A stretch of DNA of 64,000 bases from Solitalea koreensis (GTDB lineage Bacteria > Bacteroidota > Bacteroidia > Sphingobacteriales > Sphingobacteriaceae). Location: contig NZ_FXSZ01000011.1 of NCBI RefSeq assembly GCF_900182575.1, forward strand, positions 1 to 64,000, in the 5' to 3' direction. The position numbers and the translations under genes are program-made. Positions 24,934 through 33,795 of the stretch are shown piece by piece. The notes under the pieces are model-generated. The model was not told where the DNA came from, searched no databases, and worked only from the letters and a program-made list of their open reading frames with translations. Within the stretch, counting starts at the first letter, position 1. Each line of letters starts with the position of its first letter.

Positions 24934-25293
24934 TTTTAATAAAATATGGTGTGCAAAGTTAAGTGCTCAATCAGGAATATACTTAACCTGAGGTATAAAT
25001 GACCTTTTTTTGACACTTTACCCATAGTTTTATTAGTATACTAATTATTTAATTTATTTTAAATCAGTTAGTTAAAATGTACTGATAAATAAGTGTATAG
25101 TGTATCTTTTACACTAAAAAATTAGATAGAATATGTTTTTAAAATGAGAAGTTGATGTTAAAATGTGGATAAAATAGTGTTTTAACCCTGTTTTTTGTGA
25201 TTTAAAAGTTTGCTTTTAGATGAAAAAGAATTTACATTAGCTATGTAATTAACCTAATCGTTTATTAAATAATATTAGAAGGAGTATTTCAAA
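24934..25293. other. Divergent intergenic region between haemoglobin and H1-like genes
   Basis: About 360 AT-rich bases with no gene. On the minus strand CAAAGTTA at 24954-24961 is a perfect -7 box for the haemoglobin gene. On the plus strand there is a 7-bp hairpin TAGTGTA/TACACTA (25098-25116) and a strong Shine-Dalgarno AGAAGGAG (25277-25284). Nothing else is recognised. Confidence 0.55.
24954..24961 (-). promoter_or_regulatory. -7 box of the truncated haemoglobin gene
   Basis: Read on the minus strand this is TAACTTTG, an exact TAnnTTTG match, 21 nt before the start codon. No convincing -33 element accompanies it. Confidence 0.5.
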
Positions 25294-25479
25294 ATGAAAA
25301 AATTTAATGAATTCAAAGCTATGTTAGCAGACTTACAAGAAGATGCTGACAAGTTTTACAACAAAGGAAACAATGCAGCGGGTACTCGTGTACGTAAAGG
25401 CATGCAAGATTTAAAAACTCTTGCTCAAGAAATTCGTCTTGAAATTCAAGAGGCTAAAAATAATGCTGTTCAAAAGTAA
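25294..25479 (+). CDS. Histone H1-like DNA-binding protein (Hc1 family)
   Basis: 61-residue basic protein of the bacterial histone-H1-like (Hc1) family, abundant in Bacteroidota and thought to bind DNA without sequence specificity. The core FYNKGNNAAGTRVRKGMQDL is the family signature. The preceding helix (FNEFKAMLADLQEDADK) and trailing helix (LAQEIRLEIQEAKNNA) fit. Unlike chlamydial Hc1 it lacks a long lysine-rich tail. An AGAAGGAG Shine-Dalgarno 9 nt before the ATG is exceptional in this window and suggests high expression. A 15-bp terminator follows directly. Confidence 0.88.
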   Translation: MKKFNEFKAMLADLQEDADKFYNKGNNAAGTRVRKGMQDLKTLAQEIRLEIQEAKNNAVQK

Positions 25480-25496
25480 TCAGTAGAACATTAAAC

Positions 25497-25535
25497 AAAG
25501 CGGCCATTTTCTTTATGAAAATGGCCGCTTTGTTT
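25497..25535. terminator. Bidirectional terminator between the H1-like gene and dapA
   Basis: AAAGCGGCCATTTTC (25497-25511) pairs perfectly with 25517-25531 around a 5-nt loop, with T-rich sequence on both strands. It separates two convergent genes. Confidence 0.93.
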
Positions 25536-26410
25536 TAATAAGCTTTCACCGTTTCGGCAATTTGCTGGTAAAGATTATTGCTTACATTGGCAAGTGGTAA
25601 CCGAACTGTATCACCACAAATACCCAGTTCTTTTAAAAAGGCTTTAACTCCTCCCGGGCTACCTTCTGTAAATAACATATTTACAATGTCGATCAATTTA
25701 TAATGTAGCGGACGTGCTGTTGCAAAATCACCTTTTAAACACAAACGAACCATTGCTGAAAAATCTTTAGGGAATGCGTTACCAATTACAGATATTACTC
25801 CGTTAGCTCCAGCTGCAATCATTGGTAATGTAATGCCATCATCACCTGATATGAAAAGAAAGTCATTGGGCTTGTGTTTAATGATCTGCATAAACTGATC
25901 AAAATTGCCGGAAGCTTCTTTTATACCAATAATGTTTTTGTGTTCTGCTAAACGAAGAGTTGTTTCAGCAGTTAGGTTGGAACCAGTGCGTCCAGGAACA
26001 TTATAAAGAATAACTGGAAGTGGTGAATTGTCGGCAAGCGCGGTATAATGCTGATAAATTCCTTCCTGATTAGGTTTATTATAATATGGACTTACTGAAA
26101 GAATGGCAGAAAAACCGTCTGGATTAAAGTTTTTCAGTGTTTCAATTGTTTCGTAAGTATTATTGCCTCCAATTCCTGCCACTACAGGAGTGCGGCCGGC
26201 ATTGGTTTCAAGTATAAAATCAAATACTTTTTTCTTTTCTTCTTTATTAAGAGTTGCTGTCTCTCCAGTGGTTCCCAGCGGAACAAGGTATTCAACACCG
26301 CCGTCAATTACGTGTTCAACTACTTTTTTTAAACCATTAAAATCAATGCTGTTATCAGCATTAAAAGGGGTTACTAATGCAACTCCCGTTCCTTTTAAAT
26401 TTTCAATCAT
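25535..26410 (-). CDS. dapA: 4-hydroxy-tetrahydrodipicolinate synthase DapA
   Basis: 291-residue TIM-barrel lyase condensing pyruvate with aspartate semialdehyde, the first committed step to diaminopimelate and lysine. The Schiff-base lysine is Lys164 in GIKEASGN, the catalytic tyrosine lies in ILYNVPGRTG, and the GTTGE substrate loop is at residues 46-50. Length is typical. Its start overlaps the end of the upstream unknown gene by 8 nt, making it the last gene of a minus-strand operon with ligA. The product feeds the meso-DAP used by MurE. Confidence 0.97.
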   Translation of the reverse strand: MIENLKGTGVALVTPFNADNSIDFNGLKKVVEHVIDGGVEYLVPLGTTGETATLNKEEKKKVFDFILETNAGRTPVVAGIGGNNTYETIETLKNFNPDGFSAILSVSPYYNKPNQEGIYQHYTALADNSPLPVILYNVPGRTGSNLTAETTLRLAEHKNIIGIKEASGNFDQFMQIIKHKPNDFLFISGDDGITLPMIAAGANGVISVIGNAFPKDFSAMVRLCLKGDFATARPLHYKLIDIVNMLFTEGSPGGVKAFLKELGICGDTVRLPLANVSNNLYQQIAETVKAY

Positions 26411-26948
26411 GTTCTAATACTGAAAGATAATGTTTCAGTTCGGTTACAAAATTATAAATACTTGAGTCTTTTTTGCTATCAATCATAAAATCGTAAACAA
26501 AACTTCGTTCCGAATCATACCTTCCTATTTTAAATTTAGCGTCTAGTTTGGCAGCGATTAAGCTAAGTTGTAGTTCGTTTTTAGCAGAAAGGTTAATAAG
26601 GATATCGTATTCTTGTTTATATGCCTTTAATACCTCTTCTTTAATAGTTAAGTTAAAGTTCAAATGCTCAATAGTGATATAGTTTAAATTATGGGCTTCG
26701 GCTTTAAACTCCGCTAAATTGTTTTGATCAACAAACCCGATTGTTTTTACATTCTTATTTTGTGCAGTGAGTTCATTTACCAAATTTTTGATTTGTTTGA
26801 TTTCATGAACCTGCTCGGTACTAAAAAGAAGAATAATGTTTTTCGCCTCATTAAATGGAACAATTTGAGTATTGATTCTATGCTTTACTGTAAGCTTTTG
26901 TAAATTTCTTCGCCCAAAGCTGATGCGAGTGTTATAGATTAAATTCAT
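26403..26948 (-). CDS. Conserved Bacteroidota protein between ligA and dapA (DUF6913-like)
   Basis: 181-residue soluble protein without signal peptide or membrane segment. It has a Rossmann-like alternation of strands and helices (NIILLFSTEQ, VKTIGFVDQ, YDILINLSAKNE, KFKIGRYD). I associate this protein with the DUF6913 family, but that is from memory and uncertain. It overlaps ligA by 4 nt and dapA by 8 nt, so it is translationally coupled to both. The GRYDSERSFVYDFMI segment near the C-terminus looks conserved. No function is known. Confidence 0.7.
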   Translation of the reverse strand: MNLIYNTRISFGRRNLQKLTVKHRINTQIVPFNEAKNIILLFSTEQVHEIKQIKNLVNELTAQNKNVKTIGFVDQNNLAEFKAEAHNLNYITIEHLNFNLTIKEEVLKAYKQEYDILINLSAKNELQLSLIAAKLDAKFKIGRYDSERSFVYDFMIDSKKDSSIYNFVTELKHYLSVLEHD

Positions 26949-28957
26949 TTTAACATTTCAAGTAATTCATTGTCGGTAATAATAGGAATACTCAGGTCCG
27001 TAGCTTTTTTGAGTTTAGCCGGACCCATATTATCTCCTGCAACAAGAAAATTTAGTTTAGCAGAAATACTGCTTACTATTTTTCCACCATTAGCCTCTAT
27101 TAAGTCTTTTAGTTCTGCTCGCCCGAATTGAGCAAATACACCAGAAATAAGAAATGTTTTGCCCTCCAGTTTATCACTTTCAAAAACAATTTCTTTTTCT
27201 TCTATTTCAAATTGTAAGCCTGCAGCTTTTAATTGTTCAATTTGATAAATATGAGCGGGTTCTGCAAAATAGTCAATAACACTCTCGGCAATTCTGGTTC
27301 CAATTTCATTTACAGCAACTAATTCTTCTGTATTTGCGGCAATAAGACGGTCAATGTTTTTAAAATGTTGAACTAACTTTTTGGCAACCGTTTCACCAAC
27401 ATATCGTATCCCTAATCCAAATAACACTTTTTCAAAAGGATTATTTTTTGATGCTTCAATTCCTGCAATTAGGTTGTTTACAGATCGTTGGCCCATTCGG
27501 TCAAGCAGCAGTAGTTCAGTTTTTTTATCGCTTAAAGAATAAATATCGGCTATGGTACGAAGCAAGCCTGAATTAAATAATTGAACAATGGTTTCATCAC
27601 CAAGGCTGTCAATATTCATAGCCTTGCGACTTGTGAAATGCTGCATTTTACCCACAATTTGGGGAGGACAACTAATATCATTCGGGCAATACCAGGCTAC
27701 TTCTCCTGCTTTACGGATTAATTCCGTTCCGCATTCAGGGCAATTTTGAATGTAAACGGTTTTATGTAAACCAGCCGGGCGCTTATCTAAATTTACACTT
27801 ATGATTTTCGGTATGATTTCCCCGCCTTTTTCTACCAATACGGTGTCGCCTTCGCGCACATCCAAACGTTCTATTTCATTAGCATTATGTAGTGTAGCAC
27901 GCTTTACAGTAGTTCCGGCAAGTTGAACAGGCTGAAGATTGGCAACAGGGGTTACCGCCCCGGTTCTTCCAACCTGATAGGTAATCGAAAGTAATCGGGT
28001 TTCAACTTCCTGAGCTTTGTATTTATATGATATTGCCCAGCGTGGCGATTTAGCCGTAAAACCTAATTCCTGTTGCTGGGCGTAGTTATTTACTTTAATT
28101 ACAATTCCGTCGATATCGAACGAAAGCTTGAAGCGTTCATTGTCGAAATCATGAATGAAATCTAAAACCTCGTTGATATTGGAGCAGAGCCTTATGTGTT
28201 CAGAAACTTTAAAACCCCAGCTTTTGACAGCTTGTAAACTTTCCCAGTGAGTTTTAAATGGTAGATTATTTCCGTAAAGAAAATAAAGAAAGCAATCCAA
28301 CGGACGTTTGGCAACTTCGCCTGAATCTTGCATTTTTACGGTTCCCGATGCAAAATTTCGTGGATTGGCAAATGGTTGCTCTCCGTTTTCTTCGCGTTCG
28401 GCATTGAGCTTTTCAAAAGCAGCGCGATGCATGAAAACTTCTCCACGAATTTCAAATTCTTCAGGGTAGCCCATTCCTTTAAGCTTATGCGGAATGGTTT
28501 TAATGGTTTTAATATTGGTCGTTACATCATCTCCTTTTGTTCCGTCACCTCTGGTTACAGCTTGCGATAGTTTACCGTTGTTGTAAGTTAAACTCATGGA
28601 AAGCCCATCAAATTTAAGCTCACATACATATTCAAAATCATCACCTATAGCTTTGCGCACCCTGGTGTCAAAATCAATAAGATCTTGTTCTGAATAAGTA
28701 TTTCCGAGTGAAAGCATTGGATATTTATGCTTCACGGTTTTGAACGACTTGGTGATTTCGCCTCCTACTTTTAACGTAGGTGAATTGGGGTCTTGATACT
28801 CAGGGAATTCTTTTTCAAGTTCAGAAAGCTGTTTTAGCATTTGATCGAACTCCAAATCAGAAATACTAGGCATGGCCAGCACATAATAATTGTAGTTGTG
28901 CTGTTGAAGTTCGGAGGTTAAACTTTCTATAAGTTTTTTTGCTTCTTGTGGCGACAT
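26945..28957 (-). CDS. ligA: NAD-dependent DNA ligase LigA
   Basis: 670-residue NAD+-dependent DNA ligase joining Okazaki fragments and repair nicks. Order: Ia domain (YYVLAMPSISDLEFDQM), adenylation domain with the AMP-accepting Lys115 in CELKFDGLS, OB fold, four-cysteine zinc finger (CPECG...CPNDISCPP), helix-hairpin-helix repeats, and a C-terminal BRCT domain (about residues 595-670). All expected domains are present and length is normal. It lies 26 nt after an ACP-phosphodiesterase-like gene and overlaps the next gene by 4 nt in a four-gene minus-strand operon. Confidence 0.97.
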   Translation of the reverse strand: MSPQEAKKLIESLTSELQQHNYNYYVLAMPSISDLEFDQMLKQLSELEKEFPEYQDPNSPTLKVGGEITKSFKTVKHKYPMLSLGNTYSEQDLIDFDTRVRKAIGDDFEYVCELKFDGLSMSLTYNNGKLSQAVTRGDGTKGDDVTTNIKTIKTIPHKLKGMGYPEEFEIRGEVFMHRAAFEKLNAEREENGEQPFANPRNFASGTVKMQDSGEVAKRPLDCFLYFLYGNNLPFKTHWESLQAVKSWGFKVSEHIRLCSNINEVLDFIHDFDNERFKLSFDIDGIVIKVNNYAQQQELGFTAKSPRWAISYKYKAQEVETRLLSITYQVGRTGAVTPVANLQPVQLAGTTVKRATLHNANEIERLDVREGDTVLVEKGGEIIPKIISVNLDKRPAGLHKTVYIQNCPECGTELIRKAGEVAWYCPNDISCPPQIVGKMQHFTSRKAMNIDSLGDETIVQLFNSGLLRTIADIYSLSDKKTELLLLDRMGQRSVNNLIAGIEASKNNPFEKVLFGLGIRYVGETVAKKLVQHFKNIDRLIAANTEELVAVNEIGTRIAESVIDYFAEPAHIYQIEQLKAAGLQFEIEEKEIVFESDKLEGKTFLISGVFAQFGRAELKDLIEANGGKIVSSISAKLNFLVAGDNMGPAKLKKATDLSIPIITDNELLEMLK

Positions 28958-28983
28958 AGAGGGCTAAATTAGTGAAATACCCA

Positions 28984-29655
28984 CTAAAGTTGTGATTGGA
29001 TATTTTTGAAAATGCTCATAAAGTCAGGTTTAAGAGTATTTTTATATTGATTTAGAGTTTTTTGCAGGTGTATGGTGGCTTCTTCTGAAAAATCACTTTT
29101 CCATATTCGATAGCAAATTCGGTTTAGGGCATACACCAGTTTATCGAGATCAGTGTAGCTATACAAATATTTATGTTCATTAAATTTATCGAAGAAGTTA
29201 AAAAAGGTTTGAGGCTGTTCAATTGAATTGATAGCAAGAAATTGAACAATATTATCCCGGTCAGCCGATTCAAGATTGCGGTAAAAATCAGCTACTTCTA
29301 CTTTTTCCGTATCAATTAATAAATTATCGAGCAACAGCTCCAATGCAATATGTGCAAGAATGAAAGGTCTAACCGGTGAATCTTCCATTAATGGAGTTAT
29401 CAACTTCTTGAGTTCCGCTGTCTTTTCTTCAAAAAAAGGGGAGGAGTGAAACAGCTTGTCGACCAATAAATGTCGTTGCCAACCTAAATAAACAGATTTT
29501 AATTTTTTATTTTTTAGTAACTGATCTTCAACGAGATGTGGGTGAATGTTCCAGGTTTTGTCAAAATTTTTTGCAAGATCAGGAAGGACGAGTCCTAAAA
29601 CAAAGTTTGGATCGGCCGATTGTTGGTCAAAGTAAAAGTGAGAGAGAAAATTCAT
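28984..29655 (-). CDS. ACP phosphodiesterase-like (DUF479-type) protein
   Basis: 223-residue helical protein starting MNFLSHFYFD, followed by GLVLPDLAKNF and later GWQRHLLVDKLFH. This resembles the AcpH/DUF479 pattern (MNFLAHL..., G...AD, H...D metal ligands in an HD-like helical fold), enzymes that remove 4'-phosphopantetheine from acyl carrier protein. The match is only partial and family members in Bacteroidota are mostly listed as hypothetical, so the activity is uncertain. It is the first gene of the unit running into ligA, 26 nt away. Confidence 0.55.
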   Translation of the reverse strand: MNFLSHFYFDQQSADPNFVLGLVLPDLAKNFDKTWNIHPHLVEDQLLKNKKLKSVYLGWQRHLLVDKLFHSSPFFEEKTAELKKLITPLMEDSPVRPFILAHIALELLLDNLLIDTEKVEVADFYRNLESADRDNIVQFLAINSIEQPQTFFNFFDKFNEHKYLYSYTDLDKLVYALNRICYRIWKSDFSEEATIHLQKTLNQYKNTLKPDFMSIFKNIQSQL

Positions 29656-29764
29656 TAAATAGGATAACGTAGATTAATTTAAAAGATTACACAAAAGATA
29701 ATTATTTCTGTTGAAAGCATACGGATCAGCTACAACGAACTTAACTCAAAACCCTTAATTTTTC

Positions 29765-29772
29765 TATCTTTG
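29765..29772 (+). promoter_or_regulatory. -7 box of tyrS
   Basis: TATCTTTG is an exact TAnnTTTG match, 54 nt before the tyrS ATG. The -33 element is not clear. Confidence 0.55.
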
Positions 29773-29826
29773 AAATTCACATTTGAATACAATACTAGGC
29801 AAGTTAACAGTTTACTATAAAAAAGA

Positions 29827-31110
29827 ATGAATTTCGTAGAAGAATTACGCTGGCGTGGCATGTTGCATGATATTATGCCCGGTACTGAAGAGAAACTCAA
29901 TGAAGGTGTGATTGCAGGTTATATTGGTTTTGACCCCACTGCCGATTCATTGCATGTTGGTCATTTAACCCAAATCATGACACTCATCCATTTTCAAGCA
30001 GCTGGCCATAAACCGTATGCTTTGGTTGGTGGTGCTACCGGAATGGTTGGTGATCCTTCTGGCAAATCAGAAGAACGTAATTTACTTTCATCGGATATAT
30101 TAACGCATAACCAGGAATGTATCAAAAGGCAGTTGGAGAAGTTTCTTGATTTCGACTGTGGTGCGAACAGTGCTGAAATGGTTAACAACTATGATTGGTT
30201 CAAACAGTTCAGTTTCCTTGATTTTATTCGTGATGTAGGTAAACACCTTACAGTTAACTATATGATGGCTAAGGATTCAGTGAGAAGACGGCTAGAAGGA
30301 GACACCGGTATGTCGTTTACTGAATTCAGTTATCAATTGGTGCAAGGTTATGACTTTTACTATTTATGGAAACATAAAGGATGCTTTTTGCAAATGGGAG
30401 GTTCTGATCAATGGGGCAATATTGTTACCGGTACTGAACTGATTCGCAGGAAAGATGGCGGAACTGCATTTGCATTAACCACACAATTAATAAAAAAAGC
30501 CGACGGTACTAAATTTGGAAAAACTGAAAGCGGTGCAGTTTGGTTAGATCCGGCTCGCACTTCTCCTTATAAGTTTTACCAGTTTTGGTTAAACACCAGC
30601 GATGCGGATGCCAAAACCTGGATCAGAATTTTTACATTAAAAACAAAAGAAGAGATAGAGGCCTTGGAAGTTGAACATGATCAGGCTCCTCATTTACGTG
30701 TTCTTCAAAAAGCATTGGCTAAAGACATTACCATTCGCGTACACTCTGAAGCTGAATACGAAACAGCAGTTAAAAGCTCTGAGTTTTTATTTGGAAATGG
30801 ATCGGTTGAATTTTTAAATGGAATGGCCGAAAATGATTTGTTAGAAATTTTTGACGGAGTAGAACATTTTCAGGTTGCAAAAGCTGAAGTAGGAAACGGA
30901 ATTAATGTAGTTGATTTGTTAGGCGAACGTACACGGGTCTTTCCTTCAAAAAGCGAAGCCAAGAAGATGATCCAAGGTGGTGGGGTAAGTATAAATAAAG
31001 CTAAAGTCGGAGCAATAGAAGATACTATAAATGCTGATTATTTGATCAATGATAAATTTATAGTGGCACAAAAAGGAAAGAAAAATTACTACCTGATTAT
31101 TGCTGAATAA
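29827..31110 (+). CDS. tyrS: Tyrosyl-tRNA synthetase TyrS
   Basis: 427-residue class I aminoacyl-tRNA synthetase charging tRNA-Tyr. Seen: YIGFDPTADSLHVGHL containing the HIGH-type HVGH motif near residue 43, GGSDQWGNIVTG, and the KMSKS-equivalent KFGKT in ADGTKFGKTESG. The C-terminal S4-like RNA-binding domain (about residues 360-425) includes RVFPSKSEAKKMIQGGGVSIN. Length matches bacterial TyrS of the short type. It is monocistronic, with a -7 box upstream and a strong terminator downstream. No T-box leader is seen, as expected in this phylum. Confidence 0.97.
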   Translation: MNFVEELRWRGMLHDIMPGTEEKLNEGVIAGYIGFDPTADSLHVGHLTQIMTLIHFQAAGHKPYALVGGATGMVGDPSGKSEERNLLSSDILTHNQECIKRQLEKFLDFDCGANSAEMVNNYDWFKQFSFLDFIRDVGKHLTVNYMMAKDSVRRRLEGDTGMSFTEFSYQLVQGYDFYYLWKHKGCFLQMGGSDQWGNIVTGTELIRRKDGGTAFALTTQLIKKADGTKFGKTESGAVWLDPARTSPYKFYQFWLNTSDADAKTWIRIFTLKTKEEIEALEVEHDQAPHLRVLQKALAKDITIRVHSEAEYETAVKSSEFLFGNGSVEFLNGMAENDLLEIFDGVEHFQVAKAEVGNGINVVDLLGERTRVFPSKSEAKKMIQGGGVSINKAKVGAIEDTINADYLINDKFIVAQKGKKNYYLIIAE

Positions 31111-31132
31111 TTCAAATAGTTCCAAAATATAT

Positions 31133-31170
31133 AACGCCGAATGAGTATCTCATTCGGCGTTTTTTTTTAC
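31133..31170 (+). terminator. Terminator after tyrS
   Basis: AACGCCGAATGAG (31133-31145) pairs perfectly with 31149-31161 around a 3-nt loop, followed by a nine-T run. Confidence 0.95.
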
Positions 31171-31250
31171 TTTTTTTAGATCTGATTGGGCTTGTGATCT
31201 GGATAAAGTTTTTGATTTTCAGTAAATTAGTATGTTTTTAAATCTATGCT

Positions 31251-32666
31251 ATGAGAAACTTTTATGTTGATATACATTGTCATCCCACTCTAAAACCATA
31301 CGGTCGTAGCTTCGGTCTTGCTAATGGAGGAAACAGCATTAATCATAATCATAAAAACAGTATTTGGTACTACGATCCGCCGAATTTATTTAGCAAATTT
31401 TTGAATATTCTCATCGGTCTTACTCCCTTTTCACAAACCAATTTCTCCTCATTAGTCCATGGTAAAGTAGGATTGATTTTCGTTTCCTTATATCCAATGG
31501 AGAAATATCTTTTTAAAAATAGGTTGAAAAAAGTAATAGCCGATTTAATTAGTAAACTTCTGACTGGTGTTAGTCAAGAGCGGGTAAACTTCGTTCAAAA
31601 TGTTACAGATTACTACGACGACTTAAAAGGCGAGTATGAGTTTTTGCGCCAATTGGATGGCCAGATCGTGTGTATAGCCGGACGAAAATACCGATATATT
31701 ATTGCAGGTTCTTCATCGGAAGTGGAAAGTCTCTTGAACCAGGAAGATTCAGATATTTTTACGATTGTAGTTTTAATTACGTTTGAAGGCGGCCATTCTT
31801 TTGGATGTGGAATTGACCCTCAGGTAAATAAATGCGATGAAGTTAAAGTTTTGCAACGCGTACAAGACGTAAAAAATTGGCCTCATCGCCCTCTGTATAT
31901 CACCTTTGCCCACCATTTTTATAATGAACTCTGCGGCCATGCCAGGAGTTTTAATGGAATAGCCGGGAAAATTTGCGATCAGAGTTATATGCTGGGTGCA
32001 GGTATTTCAGAATTGGGGCATAAAGTATTGCGAGAGTTGCTTGATAATAGAAAAGGTAAACGTATTGTCGTGGATGTAAAGCATATGAGTCCACAATCTA
32101 GAAGGGAATATTTCCATTTGCTAGAAACCGAATATGAAACTGAAAATATTCCGATTGTGGTAAGTCATGGTGCGGTTTGCGGAAATGAACGAAATAAACA
32201 CTTATTTTATAATGACGAAATCAATTTTTATGATGATGAGTTAGTTGCAATAGCCAAAAGTCGTGGGTTGTTTGGAGTTCAATTTGATGGGAGACGAATT
32301 GCAAGCAAATCAGAAATAGATGCTAACAGCAGGAGAATTTCAAGGAAAGAAAATCTTTATAATTGTGCCCGCTTAGTGTGGAGGCAAATTGAACACATTG
32401 CTGAAGTATTGGATGGTCATGGATTATTCGCATGGGATGTGCAGTGTATAGGTTCTGACTATGATGGGGTAGTTGATCCAATTAAAGGTTATTGGACTGC
32501 AGAGGAGTTTCGATACATGGAGGCTCATTTGTTAATGCACGTTTATAATTATGCAGCAGATGGAATGCGAAGTCTTAAAAATGAATTCAATAAAACGCGT
32601 CCTGAAGAAATTGTAAATCGTTTTATGTCGTTAAATGCCCAAGAGTTTATTATGAGGAATTATTGA
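31251..32666 (+). CDS. Membrane dipeptidase-like (peptidase M19) metallohydrolase
   Basis: 471-residue protein with the metal-binding pattern of the renal dipeptidase (M19) amidohydrolase family: DIHCHP at residues 7-12, VVDVKHMSP near residue 280, IPIVVSHGAVCG near residue 304, and IGSDYDGVVDPI near residue 403. M19 enzymes hydrolyse dipeptides and related amides with a two-zinc centre. It is longer than typical (about 350-400) because of extra sequence between residues 25 and 190, and it has no signal peptide, so a cytoplasmic location is likely. The 3' end overlaps the convergent LuxE-like gene by 7 nt. Substrate unknown. Confidence 0.75.
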   Translation: MRNFYVDIHCHPTLKPYGRSFGLANGGNSINHNHKNSIWYYDPPNLFSKFLNILIGLTPFSQTNFSSLVHGKVGLIFVSLYPMEKYLFKNRLKKVIADLISKLLTGVSQERVNFVQNVTDYYDDLKGEYEFLRQLDGQIVCIAGRKYRYIIAGSSSEVESLLNQEDSDIFTIVVLITFEGGHSFGCGIDPQVNKCDEVKVLQRVQDVKNWPHRPLYITFAHHFYNELCGHARSFNGIAGKICDQSYMLGAGISELGHKVLRELLDNRKGKRIVVDVKHMSPQSRREYFHLLETEYETENIPIVVSHGAVCGNERNKHLFYNDEINFYDDELVAIAKSRGLFGVQFDGRRIASKSEIDANSRRISRKENLYNCARLVWRQIEHIAEVLDGHGLFAWDVQCIGSDYDGVVDPIKGYWTAEEFRYMEAHLLMHVYNYAADGMRSLKNEFNKTRPEEIVNRFMSLNAQEFIMRNY

Positions 32667-33643
32667 ACCAATAAGTTACATCCTCTGATATCACTGTTAT
32701 CGAATCGACCTAAAATTTCAAAAGATCTGTTTTCAAAGACTCTTCCCAAATCTTGAGTGGCAAGAAATGAGCATGAATTAATATTTGCCAAATCGATGAT
32801 ATTTATTCCGCCAGATTGTTGAGTTAGAATTAGGCTTAACGGGTCATTCGTATCGCGAGTAATAATTTTCATCCAAGGAGGGCATTCAAAAACACCCTCT
32901 CCTTTTGAATAAGCTTGAGAAAGAAGTTCGGTCATTCCATACTCTGAATGGATAGCATCAACACCCAGTCCTGATTTTAACTGCTGATGAAGCTCTTCAC
33001 GCACCATTTCTTTTCGTTTACCTTTCATTCCGCCAGTTTCCATTACAGTGGTGTGTTTCAACTGCATATTGAATTCTTCTATGAAATCAAGAAGGGCATA
33101 GGTTACTCCAATTAAAATGGTTTTTTGCTGTTTGCTTTCCAGTTCTTCAAGGGTTTGTTTTAGCTGTTCATGTTCATACAGAAAAAAGCCACTTTTAGGA
33201 TGATTTGAAAGTTTAATCAATTCTTCAACCATCAAAATAAGTGAAGAACCTTCGCGTTCCAAATACGATGGGAGTAAGGCTAGAAAGCAAAATTCTTTAG
33301 GATCTCCATAAAAAAACTCAAATGCCTTAACGAAACTATCTAAGTAAACCTGTTGATCAGTAACATAATGGCGGCTTTGAACCATGCCGGTTGTACCCGA
33401 ACTCGTAAAAATGATTTCCGCTTTATCTTCTCCTGAAATAATTTTATGTGATTTGAACAGACTGATCGGCAGAAAAGGTATTTCATAAATCGAAAGTATT
33501 GTGTTTGCATCTTTACGCAGATGCTCAAGGTATTCCTTGTAAACCAAGTTGTTTTTAGCCTGATACCTAAAAATAGCTAAAGCCATTTGTTCAAATTCTT
33601 GTTCAGTACGTATTGAAAAGATGTGTTCTGCCGAGGGTTTCAA
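32660..33643 (-). CDS. LuxE/PaaK-like acyl-adenylating enzyme
   Basis: 327-residue member of the LuxE acyl-protein synthetase group, a shortened ANL-superfamily adenylating enzyme. IIFTSSGTTGMVQSRH near residue 78 is the AMP-binding P-loop-like motif; GGMKGKRKEMVREEL and IHSEYGMTELLSQAY are the middle motifs, and TQDLGRVFENRSFEILGRFDN is the hinge region before a minimal C-terminal lid. LuxE proper activates fatty acid for the lux reductase, but no lux gene is here. Homologues are widespread in Bacteroidota, often near acyl- or lipid-related genes. Substrate unknown. Converges on and overlaps the M19-like gene by 7 nt. Confidence 0.82.
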   Translation of the reverse strand: MKPSAEHIFSIRTEQEFEQMALAIFRYQAKNNLVYKEYLEHLRKDANTILSIYEIPFLPISLFKSHKIISGEDKAEIIFTSSGTTGMVQSRHYVTDQQVYLDSFVKAFEFFYGDPKEFCFLALLPSYLEREGSSLILMVEELIKLSNHPKSGFFLYEHEQLKQTLEELESKQQKTILIGVTYALLDFIEEFNMQLKHTTVMETGGMKGKRKEMVREELHQQLKSGLGVDAIHSEYGMTELLSQAYSKGEGVFECPPWMKIITRDTNDPLSLILTQQSGGINIIDLANINSCSFLATQDLGRVFENRSFEILGRFDNSDIRGCNLLVQ

Positions 33644-33646
33644 TAT

Positions 33647-33681
33647 TGGTTATTAGTTATTGGTGAATAGTTATTGGTAGT
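33647..33681 (-). repeat. Five tandem heptamers ahead of the LuxE-like gene
   Basis: On the plus strand five abutting 7-nt units read TGGTTAT, TAGTTAT, TGGTGAA, TAGTTAT, TGGTAGT. The array begins 4 nt upstream of the LuxE-like start codon (minus-strand gene), in the 5' leader. Confidence 0.6.
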
Positions 33682-33742
33682 ATTTAATTTAGTTATCAAA
33701 AAGTTGAAATTAAAAAACGGTTCGATTATCTATAAAAACAAA

Positions 33743-33775
33743 AATAGCTAATTCCTGCAAATGGAATTAGCTATT
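33743..33775 (-). terminator. Terminator of the small membrane-protein gene
   Basis: AATAGCTAATTCC (33743-33755) pairs perfectly with 33763-33775. Read on the minus strand it ends in a T-rich tract, placing it 20 nt after the stop of the gene at 33796. Confidence 0.85.
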
Positions 33776-33795
33776 CTTAGTATTGAATCCTGAGT

